Positions 1 to 13,432 are shown, numbered from the stretch's first letter. The stretch is 64,000 nucleotides of DNA from Arachis hypogaea (GCF_003086295.3 NC_092053.1:118192445-118256444), one strand, 5' to 3'. The notes: a model not told the origin generated them from the sequence alone. A program made the numbers and translations.

Positions 1-984
1 TAATTTGCTAATTCAGTGGTGAAAAACAAAAAAGATATAGTAGTTAGGCTAGATTCAATAAAAATTTATATGGAGTGAATCAATTAATAAGGATAAGAAA
101 TATCTTTTAAAAATCCAGAAAGAAAAAAAAATCGAACTCATGAAACTAAGCCATGAAAGAAATTCAATAAGATTAAAGTACCTAGTAAAAATTCGCACAA
201 TAATACAAATCGTAAGAAATGCCTAAAATATATTTTTACTGTAAACGTGATTTGAGTTTGAGTTTTTTTTATCTAACAGTGATGAAATTTTATAGACAAA
301 AACGGTGGATTTTAAAACCCTTTTGGCACACGGATTTCATAATTTAGCAACGAAAAAATAAAAACAGGAATAGTGATTAGGTTAGATTCAATGAAATTTG
401 TATGGAGTCAATCACCTAATATATTGTTTATATGAATCAATTAATAAGGATAAAAAATATGCTATAAAACTCCTGAAAAAAAAAAATCAAACTCATGAAT
501 CTACGTCATGAAAGAAATTTAATAAGATTATAGTACTTTGTGAAAATTCGCACAATGATGCAAATTGTAAAAAATGGCCAAGGTATATTTTGATTGCAAA
601 CGTGATTTGAGTTTGATTTTTTTAACCCAGTAATGATAAAATTTTAGGGGTAAAAATGGTGGATTTTATATCTTTTTTGGCACACTGTTTTGATAATTCA
701 ACGGCAAAAAAACACAACCAGGAATAATGATTAGGTTAGATACAATGAAAATTTATATGGAGTGAATAAATTAATATATTTTAATATACGAATATCAAAT
801 CTTTTTAAAAAAAATGATCTACTCAAATCGAAAGAGGTATAATTCAAATTGACCACTTCTTTTTATTTCCTAATACGATTTATAATAAATGGTCCTGAAA
901 CATACAAAAAAAATCTTCTCCTATAAATTATATATGAAATAAAAAATTTTTCAGATTCAATAAATCATGCAATTGCAATCGCTA

Positions 985-1380
985 TTCCAATTCCGAAGTT
1001 AGGGAAGAAAGACATACCAGTGTTTGCGGTGCCGATTGAGGGAGAGACAGCAATGACTGAGAGCTCCGAACCCAACGAGGGTTTGCGAGAGAGAGAGACC
1101 GCTGAGGGAGTAGGAGGGCACGTCGATGCTTTGATGGTGCGACAAAGAGAGGGCGAACAATTGAGGGTTCCGAATCCAACTAGGGTTGCGGTGATGGTGC
1201 GAGGGTTTGGTCCGAGGGTTGAGAAATAGAGAGGGCCGGGTGCGAAGGATAGATGAGGGGTTGTGCGACGGTGATTTTGGGTCGTGCGACGCTCAATGAG
1301 GAAGATGACGATGAAGGCTGTGTGACGGTCATCGAGGGCTGGGTGCGATGAAGATGAACATGATGGCGCGGCTTCACTTT
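985..1380. repeat. GC-rich block inside the 2.08-kb tandem unit (copy A)
   Basis: A block rich in GAGGG, GTGCGACG and GAGAGAGAG words, much more GC-rich than its surroundings. It recurs at about 14370-14800 and 16460-16880 in the other copies. Small indels between copies shift every frame, so it is not a conserved coding region. It may be a captured gene 5' region or an internal short-repeat expansion of the unit. I cannot tell which. Confidence 0.5.
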
Positions 1381-1549
1381 TAGGGTTAAAAGTGAATTTG
1401 AAAACAAAGTAAATTAAGGTAAGGTGTTAAAACTGAAAACAAAGTAAAGTATGCTATTGTTATCACTTTTAGCGTTAAAACTGAAAACTTTGAAAAAAAA
1501 AGTAAAGTGTGGACACAAATGGGTGGGAAACTAAATTTTGGGCGAGGGA

Positions 1550-1715
1550 ACTTTATCAGCACGCTTTTGTAGGGTACCAAAATAAACACAGGATATAGAC
1601 ACGCTTTAAAAAGGTGACTATTGGAAGACAAACTAGCCATGCTTTTCAAGCGTGCCGGTTTTTCTCCATGGCCACGCTTTTCAAACATGGCAAAAAAATG
1701 AGGCAAAAAAAACGT
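1550..1715. repeat. Short-palindrome cluster, CACTA-subterminal-like (copy A)
   Basis: Several short inverted words sit together, built on ACGCTTTT and its partners, for example GCCACGCTTTTCAAACGTGG (best seen in the other copies). Clustered short palindromes of this kind resemble the subterminal repeats of plant CACTA transposons. I see no CACTA terminus nearby. Equivalent clusters occur near 14970-15130 and 17040-17195. The family assignment is a weak inference. Confidence 0.3.
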
Positions 1716-2110
1716 GGCCAAATTTCAAATCAGTGACCACCCTCGAAAAAATAAAAACAGGGATAGTAATTAGATTAGATTCAATAAAAATTTAAATGGA
1801 GTGAATCAGTTAATATATATTTTTATGAATCAATTAAAAAGGATCAGAAATATCCTTTAAAAAATTAAAAAAAAAAATCAAAGTCAAGAATCTAAACCAG
1901 GAAAAAAATTCAATAAAATTAAAGTACCTTGTGAAATTCGCACGACGACGCAAATCTTTAGAAATAGCTAGGATATATTTTGATTGTAAACGTAACTTGA
2001 GTTTGAATCTTTTGACCGACTAGTGATGAACTTTTAGAGGGGAAAATGGTAAGATTTAAAATCCTTTTGACACACTGATTTGCTAATTCAGTGGTGAAAA
2101 ACAAAAAAGA

Positions 2111-2115
2111 GATAG
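2111..2115. other. Target-site duplication, left copy
   Basis: GATAG lies directly before the left LTR and is repeated directly after the right LTR at 13428-13432. This is the 5-bp duplication expected of Ty3/gypsy integration. Confidence 0.95.
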
Positions 2116-5100
2116 TGTAACACCCTACCATACAGAGACTTATGCTTAAGTCATAATTCAGAGATGGCAAGGTATTACGACCTCTAAAACAAAAATTTAG
2201 TACGTATAGTAGTATGAATGATTGATTATAACTAGAAGCCTTGTAGAAAAAAGGATAAACAAAAACCGCAACTCGAAAGCGCAACACTCCAATCACTAAC
2301 ACAACGAGCAAAGGATAAGCTAACGCAAGATCATATATATAAAGAGTATCAAAAACAGGAATATCAAGACTCAAAATTCGGCTGCGAAGGTAACCGGTTC
2401 GAGCATAGCAATATATACATATAATAAAATAAGGAAAACCCCAAGGAAAACCCAAAGGGACATAAATACCGAAAACCTAATCTCCAAAATCCCCTCTAGA
2501 AGGAGTCATCACAGTTTGTATTATTTAATGGAGATAAAAGTATCTAAACAAGATATATAAATCAAGATAGAGTCCCGAGAACAAGAATCTTCGCTAATCC
2601 AGAAGTCCCCAGCATGCCTCAACGAGAAGCCTCACGTCCTGCATCTGAAAACCACAAAATCCGCATGGGTGAGAACCAGAGGTCCCCAGTACGGTAACAG
2701 CTTCCACATATATAATACATAATAATAGAGGAAAGCCGAAGGCAATCCTAGAACTTCCTCCAGAAAATATCAAAGCTTATAAACAAGCTAAACCGTAAGT
2801 GGCAACTAACTAGAGATCCTTCAGTCTAACTAATACTTCCCTTTCTACTTCCTTTAGACCTCCCAACAACCAGCAGGAGTATAATATAGCAAACACAGTT
2901 ATATCAGACAAGAGATTTACAAATAGGAACAAATAAGGCATTTAGGCAATTAGCAAGTAATATGCAGTCAAATAGGCAATCTCAAACAATTCATGTAGTA
3001 TGCTTATGATGCATGCCTGTCCCTAGTGGCTGATGATATCATCTGTCGGTTATAGAGCCAACCCGACAAGTCCTGGTAGCTAGCCATTGGACTGTCCCTC
3101 TGTCGTGCATCCCCAACTCGAGTTATACTCATCATAAACTTGATCATAATCATGATCCATATCCATCACCCTCACTGGTGAATATTTATCCATCACCATC
3201 ACTGGTGAATATTTATGGGGGCGAGCTCATCCGGGCCTTTCACAGTGCCCGGCCACACTTACGACATAGGGTCAAAAGAGCTTCGAGTCTCAACCTGGAG
3301 CACATGGTGGCTAGCCATTGCTACTACCCAGGGAAACCCTCATCTCCAATGGTGGAAGTGCAAACCTTCACAATTCAATCAACATCATATATGCATTTAT
3401 ACTTGGCCATAAACATGGCTCCGCCGTAACACGGCAATAATCTAGCAATCCGGCTCACGGTTAAATCCATAACCAGCCAATTCATTAACAATTACGGCCC
3501 TTCGGCCCATGGCACAACAAGCACTTCCACCGCCATTCTCCGCATCTCACATAATCATCTTTGATCCTCAATGATCATTCATTTTTCCCTTGCTTCACTC
3601 GCAAGTTACCACATTCACTAGCCCTTTTTCTCATGCTAGGCATATCATAATGATTTAAGACATAAGTGGTGAGATCGGAGGCTTAGAAGTATGAAATTTG
3701 GCTTTTAAAACTCAAAAATCAACTTTGGGATGAAAACAGGTCCACGCGTACGCGCACTCCACGCGCACGCGTGGATGGCGCTTTCTCGAAGAACGGCGCG
3801 TACGCACCAAGTGCGCCTATGCGCGAGGGGTCATTCTGCTAAAAATTTTCTAAGTTAAAAGCTGCAGAATTTACAGATTCAAACCCCAATCTTCCGACGG
3901 ACATAACTTCCTCATTTTAAATCGTTTTTCACTCGTTCTTCGAACGGCATGGACATCCCGGATCCAATTTCATTTCTAAACAGATTTGGCACAAATCAGA
4001 GATCCGTAGTCCAAGTTATGTCCCGTCAAAGTATGCCCAAAAACCATGTTTTCATACAAAACCACAAGGTGCCATTTTCAAAACAAGCCACTTTCAACTC
4101 TTTTCAAAATCAATCAAACATGCCAATTTCAATCCTTCTCTTTGAAATCATTCAAAATGTACCAAAATCAACAACAAGCCATCCTCAACTCACACATTGA
4201 CACTTTACCAAGGTTTCCAAAACCACATCTAACCATTTTAACACTTCTCAATCAAATGGCTAAAGGACAAACACAATATCATGTCATACATCCTTCCTCA
4301 TCCCAATTTCCAATAATACCATTTGCAATTAACCATCATTATACATAATCAACATCATACTCACCATCAACATGGTACCACCCATCAATTCAACCTCAAT
4401 CATCCATCAAGCATATATCACAACATGCATTTCTCATATTTCACACAATCAAGGCATCAATATTCATAATCACATATATGAACACATCATATATTTCAAC
4501 CATTCAACAACACCAACAATTCAATGCCTATCTTAGGGCCTCTAGCCTAAGTATTTCCTACCACATTACATATTAGATACGGGAAACTAAAACCATACCT
4601 TAGCCGATTCCCCAAGCTCAACCGGAGCACTTCCAAACCACTTGTCCACAAGCTCTCAAGGTATCAACACCTCCAAGAACAGATTTTATCACACAAAACC
4701 CTCTTCCAAGCTTTCCAAAATCACCAATCAAGCTCCAATATTCACATATACACAACCTAAGCCACAATCATCATACCCATACACAACATCTCAATACCCA
4801 AACATCATAGAACAATAAATTATACTAGGGTTGAGAATCTTACCACACCCAAGGTCCAAGGAGACAAGATTAACCTTCTCCTTCAAGAGAGTTGGGTCCT
4901 ATAACATCAAAGAACCCAAAATCTCAACATTTTTGCTCATGAAACTCGAAATCAAGGGCTGGAATTTCGAACAGTAAAACGTGGCTTACCTCAAGATTGA
5001 TTGTATGGGTTTTGTAGAGCTCTCCGCGGTGAACGCGTGGCCGCAAACGGAGCGGCAATCGGAGCTCTAGATCAAAAGTTATGGTGGTTTGAAGATCAAG

Positions 5101-5414
5101 TGAGAGAAGGAAGTTGAGAGAGTGTTCTTCCCCCTTCCATCTCAATTTTCAGCGTGTTTTGGTGTTGTGTGAGGAGAGAGAGTGCTGAAAACTAGGGTTT
5201 TGGTTTAGTTATGTTGGGCCAAGGGCCCACTTTGGGTCCGGTTGGTCCGGTTTGGCCCGTTCGGTCCAATCTTGGTCCGATTTCTATAAAATTGGTACCG
5301 AAATTCTCGTCTCAATTTCCTCTATCACATTTAGCCATAAAAATAACATTTTTGGCTTTCTAGAATAAATTCTCATTTATGGGTTAATTAGCCATTAATT
5401 AACCGGGTCTTACA
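2116..5414 (-). repeat. 3' LTR (in element sense) of the Tekay-like element
   Basis: A 3299-bp direct repeat of 10129-13427 (offset 8013), running from TGTAACACCC to GGGTCTTACA. It contains a GC-rich patch with CGCGTACGCG-like palindromes near 3740-3830. Small ORFs on either strand recur identically in both LTRs and have no recognisable domain; I treat them as chance. Confidence 0.95.
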
Positions 5415-5426
5415 TTCTACCCACCT
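5415..5426 (-). other. Polypurine tract of the Tekay-like element
   Basis: On the minus strand this reads AGGTGGGTAGAA immediately before the 3' LTR, the expected place and composition for the plus-strand primer of reverse transcription. Confidence 0.8.
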
Positions 5427-5456
5427 AATTGGGAATTTTGCCCACAAAATTCAAAT

Positions 5457-8400
5457 TCAATTACCTGAGAATAAGTGCGGATAATCCGTTCGTATCTCCG
5501 ACTCAAGTTCCCAAGTGTGTTCTTCAACACCGCCTCGACTCCAAGCCACTTTGACTAATAAAACCTCTTTTCCACGCAATCGTTTGATACTAGTATCGTC
5601 AATTCTAACTGGAGCCACTGGAAGCGTCAAATCTTCTCTTAACTGAACTGATTCAGTTTCTAACACATGGCTAGCATCAGGAGTGTACTTCTGAAGCTGT
5701 GACACGTGAAACACATCGTGCAGGTTCGAAAGATGAGGTGGTAGAGCCACCCGATACGCCACCGGCCCAATCCTCTCCAGGATCTGAAATGGACCAATGT
5801 ATCGAGGATTCAACTTCTTTGCTTTAATCGCTCTACCTACTCCTGTGGTCGGAGTAACCTTCAGGAAAACATGATCTCCTTCCTCAAATTCCAAGGGCTT
5901 CCGCCTCTGATCGGCGTAACTCTTTTGGCGACTTTGCGCCGTAAGCATCCTGTCTCGGATTTTCTTGACTTGTTCAGTGGTTTCAGCTATCATTTCTGGC
6001 CCCAACAAGCCTTTCTCTCCAGCTTCATACCAACATAGTGGAGATTGACATTTCCTCCCATACAATGCCTCATACGGAGCCATTCCGATGCTCGCATGGT
6101 AACTATTATTGTATGCAAACTCCACTAACGGCATATACCGATCCCAACTCGTCGGTTGGTCCAAAACACAAGCTCTCAACATATCCTCTAGTGTTTGGAT
6201 CGTCCTCTCAGATTGACCATCTGTTTGAGGATGGTAAGCTGTACTCAAGCTTAATCGGGTTCCAAAAGCTTTCTGAAATGCACCCCAGAACCTCGAAGTG
6301 AAACGAGGATCTCTATCAGAGATTATAGTAGCAGGTACACCATGGAGTCTCACAATCTCCTTTATGTATAACCGAGCTAGCTCCTCAAGGGTGTAAGTCA
6401 TCCGAATGGGCAAAAAGTGAGCTGACTTTGTCAGTCGGTCCACAATCACCCAGATAGCATCAAAACCAGTCCTAGTCCTTGGCAATCCCGACACAAAGTC
6501 CATTGCAATACTTTCCCACTTCCATTGCGGAACCTCTAAAGGTTGCAACATCCCGGAAGGTCTTTGATGTTCAATCTTTACCTTTTGACAAGTTAAGCAC
6601 TTTGAAACATATTCCGCCACATCATTCTTCATACCCGGCCACCAAAACATCACCTTTAAATCATGGTACATCTTAGTACTTCCCGGGTGAATGGAGAATC
6701 CACTTTTGTGTGCCTCCCTTAAGATATCTTGTCTCAAAGTACCAACATCCGGCACAATGATCCTACCCTTGAATCTCCATAACCCATCTTTTTCTTCCGA
6801 CACTCTCCACTGTTTTCCTTGCTCGATAGCCGGTAACACCTTCCATAATGCTTCATCATTTTCATGAGCCTTTAGGAGTTCGGACTTAAAGTCACTTGAG
6901 ATTTCTAATCGGCTCAAACACAAGTTTCCAGATACTTCTCGAGCACCAATTTTTAGACTCTCGAATCCCTTGAGCAACTTCTCCTCTTGAAGCATCATCC
7001 AAGACGCATATAACGACTTCCGACTTAACGCATCCGCCACTATATTCACTTTTCCCGGATGGTAATTCAACTCAAAGTCGTAGTCCTTCAATAATTCCAT
7101 CCACCTCCTTTGCCTCATATTAAGCTCTTTCTGATCAAAGAGGTATTTCAAACTCTTGTGATCGGAAAAGACTTGGAACTTAACCCCATAGAGATAATGC
7201 CTCCACACCTTCAAGGCAAATACGACCGCAGCGAGTTCCAGATCGTGCGTAGGGTAACTAACTTCATGAGGTCTCAACTGTCGTGAGGCATACGCCACCA
7301 CATTATGATGCTGCATCAGCACGCACCCTAGACCCTTCAACGATGCATCACAGTACACCTCAAAAGACTCGTTCGGCTCAGGTAACACTAACACAGGTGC
7401 AGTGGTCAACTTTTTCTTCAATGCCTGAAAGCTCTCCTCGCACTCAGGAGTCCAAACAAACATAGTGTCTTTGCGAGTTAACTTTGTCAACGGCAAAGCT
7501 AATTGCGAAAAGCCTTTGATGAACCTTCGGTAATAGCCAGCTAAACCCAGAAAACTCCTTATCTCAGTTACTGTGGTTGGTTGCTTCCATTCCATCACAG
7601 CCTCCACCTTAGTTGGATCTACGGCTATTCCCCTCTTACTCACCACGTGACCCAAAAACTTTACCTCATCCTTCCAAAACTCACACTTAGACAATTTCGC
7701 ATAGAGTTTCTTCTCCTTTAAAATTTGCAACACGGTCCGCAAGTGTTCCGCATGCTCTTCTTCGGTCTTGGAGTAAATTAGTATGTCGTCAATGAAGACA
7801 ACAACGAATTTATCCAGAAACGGACGGAACACTCTATTCATGTAATCCATAAACACTGTAGGAGCGTTCGTCAACCCAAAAGACATTACAGTATACTCGT
7901 AATGACCATAACGAGTCCTGAAAGCAGTCTTAGGGATATCCTCACCCCTCACCCTTATCTGGTGATAACCGGATCGCAAATCGATCTTGGAGAAAACCCC
8001 AGCTCCTTGTAATTGATCCATGAGATCATCAATCCTCGGCAATGGGTATTTATTCTTTATGGTGACCTTGTTCAGCTGCCTGTAATCCACACAGAGCCGC
8101 ATACTTCCATCTTTCTTCTTTACCAGTAATACTGGAGCACCCCACGGGGAAACACTTGGTCGGATAAAGTTCTTACCCAACAATTCCTCTAACTGAGACT
8201 TTAGCTCGGCCATCTCTAACGGTGACATCCTATAAGGAGCACTTGAGATTGGTCCCGCCCCAGGCACCAACTCAATAGCAAACTCGACCTCTCGGTTAGG
8301 TGGAAATTCCTCAATATCATCGGGAAACACTTCCGGAAACTCACACACTACCGGAATCTGATCCAACTTTTGATCATCACCCGAAACACCAGCGGTTAAC

Positions 8401-9935
8401 AACAGGATACCCTGACATTCGATTCTAGAACAGTTCACCATCATCGAATTCAAGTAATAATTATTCACCACGACCGGCCCTTCTGTATCTTCCGGCATAA
8501 AGTACACCGACTTTGTAGAACAATCAAGCAGGACATGGTTCTCAGATAACCAGTCCAATCCCAAGATAAGATCAAGACCGATCATCGGTAAGCAGATTAA
8601 ATTATGGACAAAATCACGCTGCTTGAACCTGAACGAAACTTTCGGGCATCCTAGCCTAGTTACCATGGCTTCATGGGTAGCATTATGTACCTTTAGGTCA
8701 TAACCTAAGGTTACGATCTTCAATCCTAACTCATGGGCTTTCTCAAATGCAATAAATGAATGCGATGCTCCCGAATCAAATAAAGCATTTAAAGTTTGAC
8801 CAGCCATTTCACAGTTACCTCGAATGAGTGTCTCAGATCCTTCTGCACCCACAGCTGAGGTGGTGAACACCCGACCAGTCTGTTGTGCTTTCCCAGCACC
8901 TTGCTTTTGCTTCTCTGGACAACTTGCGGCTTTATGCCCCGCCTTTCCACAATTGTAGCACAAACCCCATCCGGCCTTGCATGGTACTCCCGGATGGTGA
9001 CTCCCACACCTAGTACAAGCTTGATCATTCTGAGGCTGCTTCCCAAACCTTTTCCCTTGGGAGTAGTTGTTGTTGGGCCTCCTAAAAGAACCTCCCCTCT
9101 TGAAAGACAGACCTCTAGGTGCAAAGCTCTTCCCTCGGTTCTGTGGAAATGATCCTTTGTGACTTCCTTTCTCAGCGGCTGTCCTCTTCACACACTCTTC
9201 AGCAACCCTACACTTGTTCACCAATTCGGAGAAAGTCCTAATCTCCATTGGCCCCACCGAACCGAAAATATCACTCCGGAGTCCTCCCTCGTACTTAACA
9301 CACTTCCATTCCTCATATTCCACCGGAGTCCCTTGACACATACGAGAGAATCTGAACAGCTCCTCAAACTTGTCAGTATACTCAGATACGGACATAGTAC
9401 CCTGCTTCAGCTGCAACAATTCAAGCTCCTTGGCCGTCCTAGCAGAAGTCGGAAAGTACTTCTTATAGAACTCCTCTTGGAAGACATCCCAGGTGATATA
9501 ATCATCACCCTGCTGCAGAAGACGACGGATACCTTGCCACCAATGCGACGCTTCACCTGTGAGCATATAGGTAGCGAACTCGACACGCTGTCCTTCAGGT
9601 ACCACTTGTGCTTGCAGTGCTCGCTCTATAGCCTGAAACCATGTATCGGCCTTAGTCGGGCTAGTAGTTCCCTTGAACTTAGGTGGATTAACCTTCAAAA
9701 AGTTCGCCAGTGTCATCGGGCCCTGAACTCCACCTCTGTCATTACCATGGTTGTTCATCTGTTGACCAAGAGCCTCAGCAGTGGCTTGCATAGCAGCAGC
9801 CATATTCTCCAACGCAGTCATAAAGTTCAACGGGTCATTAGGGTTAGTCTCCGGCGCACGAGCATTAGTACGACCTCTCCCACGGCCTCTACCGCATCCA
9901 CGAGGCGCCATCTGGTTCCTATACACACCAAACAA
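5457..9935 (-). CDS. Intact Gag-Pol polyprotein of a Tekay-like Ty3/gypsy retrotransposon
   Basis: A 1492-residue single frame encoding the element's capsid and replication enzymes. In order: Arg/Gly-rich N-terminus (the RG run follows a second Met at residue 9, a plausible alternative start); retrotransposon gag domain (about 80-225, with GEASHWW and EEFYKKYFP); CCHC zinc knuckle [14 protein letters not shown] (326-339); aspartic protease with DSGAS (from 387); reverse transcriptase with FIDDIL, catalytic Asp716-Asp717; RNase H with YCDAS (Asp863); integrase HHCC zinc finger (about 1076-1116) and DD35E core (Asp1146, Asp1207, Glu1243); a GPF motif; and a C-terminal chromodomain-like segment ending in HTWE and YPHLF. 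No stop or frameshift interrupts it, and all catalytic residues I checked are present. Gag and Pol are fused without a frameshift, as in many plant chromoviruses. The mRNA would start in the LTR at 10129-13427. The protein is inferred to assemble cytoplasmic particles and integrate cDNA in the nucleus. Confidence 0.97.
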   Translation of the reverse strand: MFGVYRNQMAPRGCGRGRGRGRTNARAPETNPNDPLNFMTALENMAAAMQATAEALGQQMNNHGNDRGGVQGPMTLANFLKVNPPKFKGTTSPTKADTWFQAIERALQAQVVPEGQRVEFATYMLTGEASHWWQGIRRLLQQGDDYITWDVFQEEFYKKYFPTSARTAKELELLQLKQGTMSVSEYTDKFEELFRFSRMCQGTPVEYEEWKCVKYEGGLRSDIFGSVGPMEIRTFSELVNKCRVAEECVKRTAAEKGSHKGSFPQNRGKSFAPRGLSFKRGGSFRRPNNNYSQGKRFGKQPQNDQACTRCGSHHPGVPCKAGWGLCYNCGKAGHKAASCPEKQKQGAGKAQQTGRVFTTSAVGAEGSETLIRGNCEMAGQTLNALFDSGASHSFIAFEKAHELGLKIVTLGYDLKVHNATHEAMVTRLGCPKVSFRFKQRDFVHNLICLPMIGLDLILGLDWLSENHVLLDCSTKSVYFMPEDTEGPVVVNNYYLNSMMVNCSRIECQGILLLTAGVSGDDQKLDQIPVVCEFPEVFPDDIEEFPPNREVEFAIELVPGAGPISSAPYRMSPLEMAELKSQLEELLGKNFIRPSVSPWGAPVLLVKKKDGSMRLCVDYRQLNKVTIKNKYPLPRIDDLMDQLQGAGVFSKIDLRSGYHQIRVRGEDIPKTAFRTRYGHYEYTVMSFGLTNAPTVFMDYMNRVFRPFLDKFVVVFIDDILIYSKTEEEHAEHLRTVLQILKEKKLYAKLSKCEFWKDEVKFLGHVVSKRGIAVDPTKVEAVMEWKQPTTVTEIRSFLGLAGYYRRFIKGFSQLALPLTKLTRKDTMFVWTPECEESFQALKKKLTTAPVLVLPEPNESFEVYCDASLKGLGCVLMQHHNVVAYASRQLRPHEVSYPTHDLELAAVVFALKVWRHYLYGVKFQVFSDHKSLKYLFDQKELNMRQRRWMELLKDYDFELNYHPGKVNIVADALSRKSLYASWMMLQEEKLLKGFESLKIGAREVSGNLCLSRLEISSDFKSELLKAHENDEALWKVLPAIEQGKQWRVSEEKDGLWRFKGRIIVPDVGTLRQDILREAHKSGFSIHPGSTKMYHDLKVMFWWPGMKNDVAEYVSKCLTCQKVKIEHQRPSGMLQPLEVPQWKWESIAMDFVSGLPRTRTGFDAIWVIVDRLTKSAHFLPIRMTYTLEELARLYIKEIVRLHGVPATIISDRDPRFTSRFWGAFQKAFGTRLSLSTAYHPQTDGQSERTIQTLEDMLRACVLDQPTSWDRYMPLVEFAYNNSYHASIGMAPYEALYGRKCQSPLCWYEAGEKGLLGPEMIAETTEQVKKIRDRMLTAQSRQKSYADQRRKPLEFEEGDHVFLKVTPTTGVGRAIKAKKLNPRYIGPFQILERIGPVAYRVALPPHLSNLHDVFHVSQLQKYTPDASHVLETESVQLREDLTLPVAPVRIDDTSIKRLRGKEVLLVKVAWSRGGVEEHTWELESEIRTDYPHLFSGN

Positions 9936-10113
9936 TCGATATTAAGTTGATCAGTCTCAATATCGGAAGTTTAGTACTTTAAAGTCCCAAATGCATGCTC
10001 ATGAACGTTTATGCCAACTATATCAAGTAGATATACTAACAGCACATAACACACATACAGAGAATGCACAGAAGCATAATCAGTCCATTCCTCAGGCTCT
10101 ACAGGAACGAACT

Positions 10114-10125
10114 GCTCTGATACCA
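10114..10125 (-). other. Primer-binding site (initiator-Met tRNA), Tekay-like element
   Basis: On the minus strand this reads TGGTATCAGAGC, the canonical plant initiator-Met primer site, three bases inside the 5' LTR (which ends at 10129 on the plus strand). Confidence 0.9.
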
Positions 10126-10128
10126 TAA

Positions 10129-13100
10129 TGTAACACCCTACCATACAGAGACTTATGCTTAAGTCATAATTCAGAGATGGCAAGGTATTACGACCTCTAA
10201 AACAAAAATTTAGTACGTATAGTAGTATGAATGATTGATTATAACTAGAAGCCTTGTAGAAAAAAGGATAAACAAAAACCGCAACTCGAAAGCGCAACAC
10301 TCCAATCACTAACACAACGAGCAAAGGATAAGCTAACGCAAGATCATATATATAAAGAGTATCAAAAACAGGAATATCAAGACTCAAAATTCGGCTGCGA
10401 AGGTAACCGGTTCGAGCATAGCAATATATACATATAATAAAATAAGGAAAACCCCAAGGAAAACCCAAAGGGACATAAATACCGAAAACCTAATCTCCAA
10501 AATCCCCTCTAGAAGGAGTCATCACAGTTTGTATTATTTAATGGAGATAAAAGTATCTAAACAAGATATATAAATCAAGATAGAGTCCCGAGAACAAGAA
10601 TCTTCGCTAATCCAGAAGTCCCCAGCATGCCTCAACGAGAAGCCTCACGTCCTGCATCTGAAAACCACAAAATCCGCATGGGTGAGAACCAGAGGTCCCC
10701 AGTACGGTAACAGCTTCCACATATATAATACATAATAATAGAGGAAAGCCGAAGGCAATCCTAGAACTTTCTCCAGAAAATATCAAAGCTTATAAACAAG
10801 CTAAACCGTAAGTGGCAACTAACTAGAGATCCTTCAGTCTAACTAATACTTCCCTTTCTACTTCCTTTAGACCTCCCAACAACCAGCAGGAGTATAATAT
10901 AGCAAACACAGTTATATCAGACAAGAGATTTACAAATAGGAACAAATAAGGCATTTAGGCAATTAGCAAGTAATATGCAGTCAAATAGGCAATCTCAAAC
11001 AATTCATGTAGTATGCTTATGATGCATGCCTGTCCCTAGTGGCTGATGATATCATCTGTCGGTTATAGAGCCAACCCGACAAGTCCTGGTAGCTAGCCAT
11101 TGGACTGTCCCTCTGTCGTGCATCCCCAACTCGAGTTATACTCATCATAAACTTGATCATAATCATGATCCATATCCATCACCCTCACTGGTGAATATTT
11201 ATCCATCACCATCACTGGTGAATATTTATGGGGGCGAGCTCATCCGGGCCTTTCACAGTGCCCGGCCACACTTACGACATAGGGTCAAAAGAGCTTCGAG
11301 TCTCAACCTGGAGCACATGGTGGCTAGCCATTGCTACTACCCAGGGAAACCCTCATCTCCAATGGTGGAAGTGCAAACCTTCACAATTCAATCAACATCA
11401 TATATGCATTTATACTTGGCCATAAACATGGCTCCGCCGTAACACGGCAATAATCTAGCAATCCGGCTCACGGTTAAATCCATAACCAGCCAATTCATTA
11501 ACAATTACGGCCCTTCGGCCCATGGCACAACAAGCACTTCCACCGCCATTCTCCGCATCTCACATAATCATCTTTGATCCTCAATGATCATTCATTTTTC
11601 CCTTGCTTCACTCGCAAGTTACCACATTCACTAGCCCTTTTTCTCATGCTAGGCATATCATAATGATTTAAGACATAAGTGGTGAGATCGGAGGCTTAGA
11701 AGTATGAAATTTGGCTTTTAAAACTCAAAAATCAACTTTGGGATGAAAACAGGTCCACGCGTACGCGCACTCCACGCGCACGCGTGGATGGCGCTTTCTC
11801 GAAGAACGGCGCGTACGCACCAAGTGCGCCTATGCGCGAGGGGTCATTCTGCTAAAAATTTTCTAAGTTAAAAGCTGCAGAATTTACAGATTCAAACCCC
11901 AATCTTCCGACGGACATAACTTCCTCATTTTAAATCGTTTTTCACTCGTTCTTCGAACGGCATGGACATCCCGGATCCAATTTCATTTCTAAACAGATTT
12001 GGCACAAATCAGAGATCCGTAGTCCAAGTTATGTCCCGTCAAAGTATGCCCAAAAACCATGTTTTCATACAAAACCACAAGGTGCCATTTTCAAAACAAG
12101 CCACTTTCAACTCTTTTCAAAATCAATCAAACATGCCAATTTCAATCCTTCTCTTTGAAATCATTCAAAATGTACCAAAATCAACAACAAGCCATCCTCA
12201 ACTCACACATTGACACTTTACCAAGGTTTCCAAAACCACATCTAACCATTTTAACACTTCTCAATCAAATGGCTAAAGGACAAACACAATATCATGTCAT
12301 ACATCCTTCCTCATCCCAATTTCCAATAATACCATTTGCAATTAACCATCATTATACATAATCAACATCATACTCACCATCAACATGGTACCACCCATCA
12401 ATTCAACCTCAATCATCCATCAAGCATATATCACAACATGCATTTCTCATATTTCACACAATCAAGGCATCAATATTCATAATCACATATATGAACACAT
12501 CATATATTTCAACCATTCAACAACACCAACAATTCAATGCCTATCTTAGGGCCTCTAGCCTAAGTATTTCCTACCACATTACATATTAGATACGGGAAAC
12601 TAAAACCATACCTTAGCCGATTCCCCAAGCTCAACCGGAGCACTTCCAAACCACTTGTCCACAAGCTCTCAAGGTATCAACACCTCCAAGAACAGATTTT
12701 ATCACACAAAACCCTCTTCCAAGCTTTCCAAAATCACCAATCAAGCTCCAATATTCACATATACACAACCTAAGCCACAATCATCATACCCATACACAAC
12801 ATCTCAATACCCAAACATCATAGAACAATAAATTATACTAGGGTTGAGAATCTTACCACACCCAAGGTCCAAGGAGACAAGATTAACCTTCTCCTTCAAG
12901 AGAGTTGGGTCCTATAACATCAAAGAACCCAAAATCTCAACATTTTTGCTCATGAAACTCGAAATCAAGGGCTGGAATTTCGAACAGTAAAACGTGGCTT
13001 ACCTCAAGATTGATTGTATGGGTTTTGTAGAGCTCTCCGCGGTGAACGCGTGGCCGCAAACGGAGCGGCAATCGGAGCTCTAGATCAAAAGTTATGGTGG

Positions 13101-13427
13101 TTTGAAGATCAAGTGAGAGAAGGAAGTTGAGAGAGTGTTCTTCCCCCTTCCATCTCAATTTTCAGCGTGTTTTGGTGTTGTGTGAGGAGAGAGAGTGCTG
13201 AAAACTAGGGTTTTGGTTTAGTTATGTTGGGCCAAGGGCCCACTTTGGGTCCGGTTGGTCCGGTTTGGCCCGTTCGGTCCAATCTTGGTCCGATTTCTAT
13301 AAAATTGGTACCGAAATTCTCGTCTCAATTTCCTCTATCACATTTAGCCATAAAAATAACATTTTTGGCTTTCTAGAATAAATTCTCATTTATGGGTTAA
13401 TTAGCCATTAATTAACCGGGTCTTACA
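10129..13427 (-). repeat. 5' LTR (in element sense) of the Tekay-like element
   Basis: The partner of 2116-5414 and of the same length. It should carry the promoter for the minus-strand gag-pol RNA. The same CGCGTACGCG-like patch is at about 11755-11845. Confidence 0.95.
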
Positions 13428-13432
13428 GATAG
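13428..13432. other. Target-site duplication, right copy
   Basis: GATAG, identical to 2111-2115. Confidence 0.95.

Larger units (their letters stand above)
1..2115. repeat. Tandem ~2.08-kb repeat, copy A (cut by window start and by the LTR element)
   Basis: This is the first visible copy of a long tandem unit that continues at 13428 once the inserted LTR element is removed. It starts near position 34 with the same block that opens the copies at 13428, 15519 and 17588. Inside are AT-rich subrepeats starting near 36, 375, 729 and 1750, each opening with a GATTAGGTTAGATTCAAT-like word. Between the third and fourth lies a GC-richer block (about 985-1380) and a segment with short palindromes (about 1550-1710). 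No open frame is conserved between copies, so I regard the short ORFs here as chance. Confidence 0.8.
2116..13427 (-). mobile_element. Complete, very young Ty3/gypsy LTR retrotransposon (chromovirus, Tekay/Del-like)
   Basis: An 11,312-bp element with two LTRs of identical length (3299 bp each), TGTAA...TTACA ends, a 5-bp target duplication, an initiator-Met primer site, a polypurine tract and one intact Gag-Pol frame, all reading on the minus strand. It sits inside the tandem array; removing it and one GATAG rejoins the array. Comparing the LTRs by eye I found one substitution (C at 2757, T at 10770), so insertion is very recent. The clade call rests on Pol order (RT and RNase H before integrase) and a C-terminal chromodomain-like segment. 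It is probably autonomous, which is inference. Confidence 0.95.

Noticed and set aside
1958..2455. 165-aa minus-strand frame at the array/LTR border
   Set aside because: Crosses the LTR start. An almost identical frame occurs in the other LTR (9971-10468) with a different C-terminus, because it is only LTR sequence reading out into different neighbours.
3949..4348. Plus-strand frames inside the LTR
   Set aside because: Repeated exactly in the second LTR, with no domain and opposite to the element sense.
9159..9950. 263-aa open frame on the plus strand
   Set aside because: It lies antisense to the gag part of the intact Gag-Pol and has no recognisable domain. The sense frame has clear motifs.
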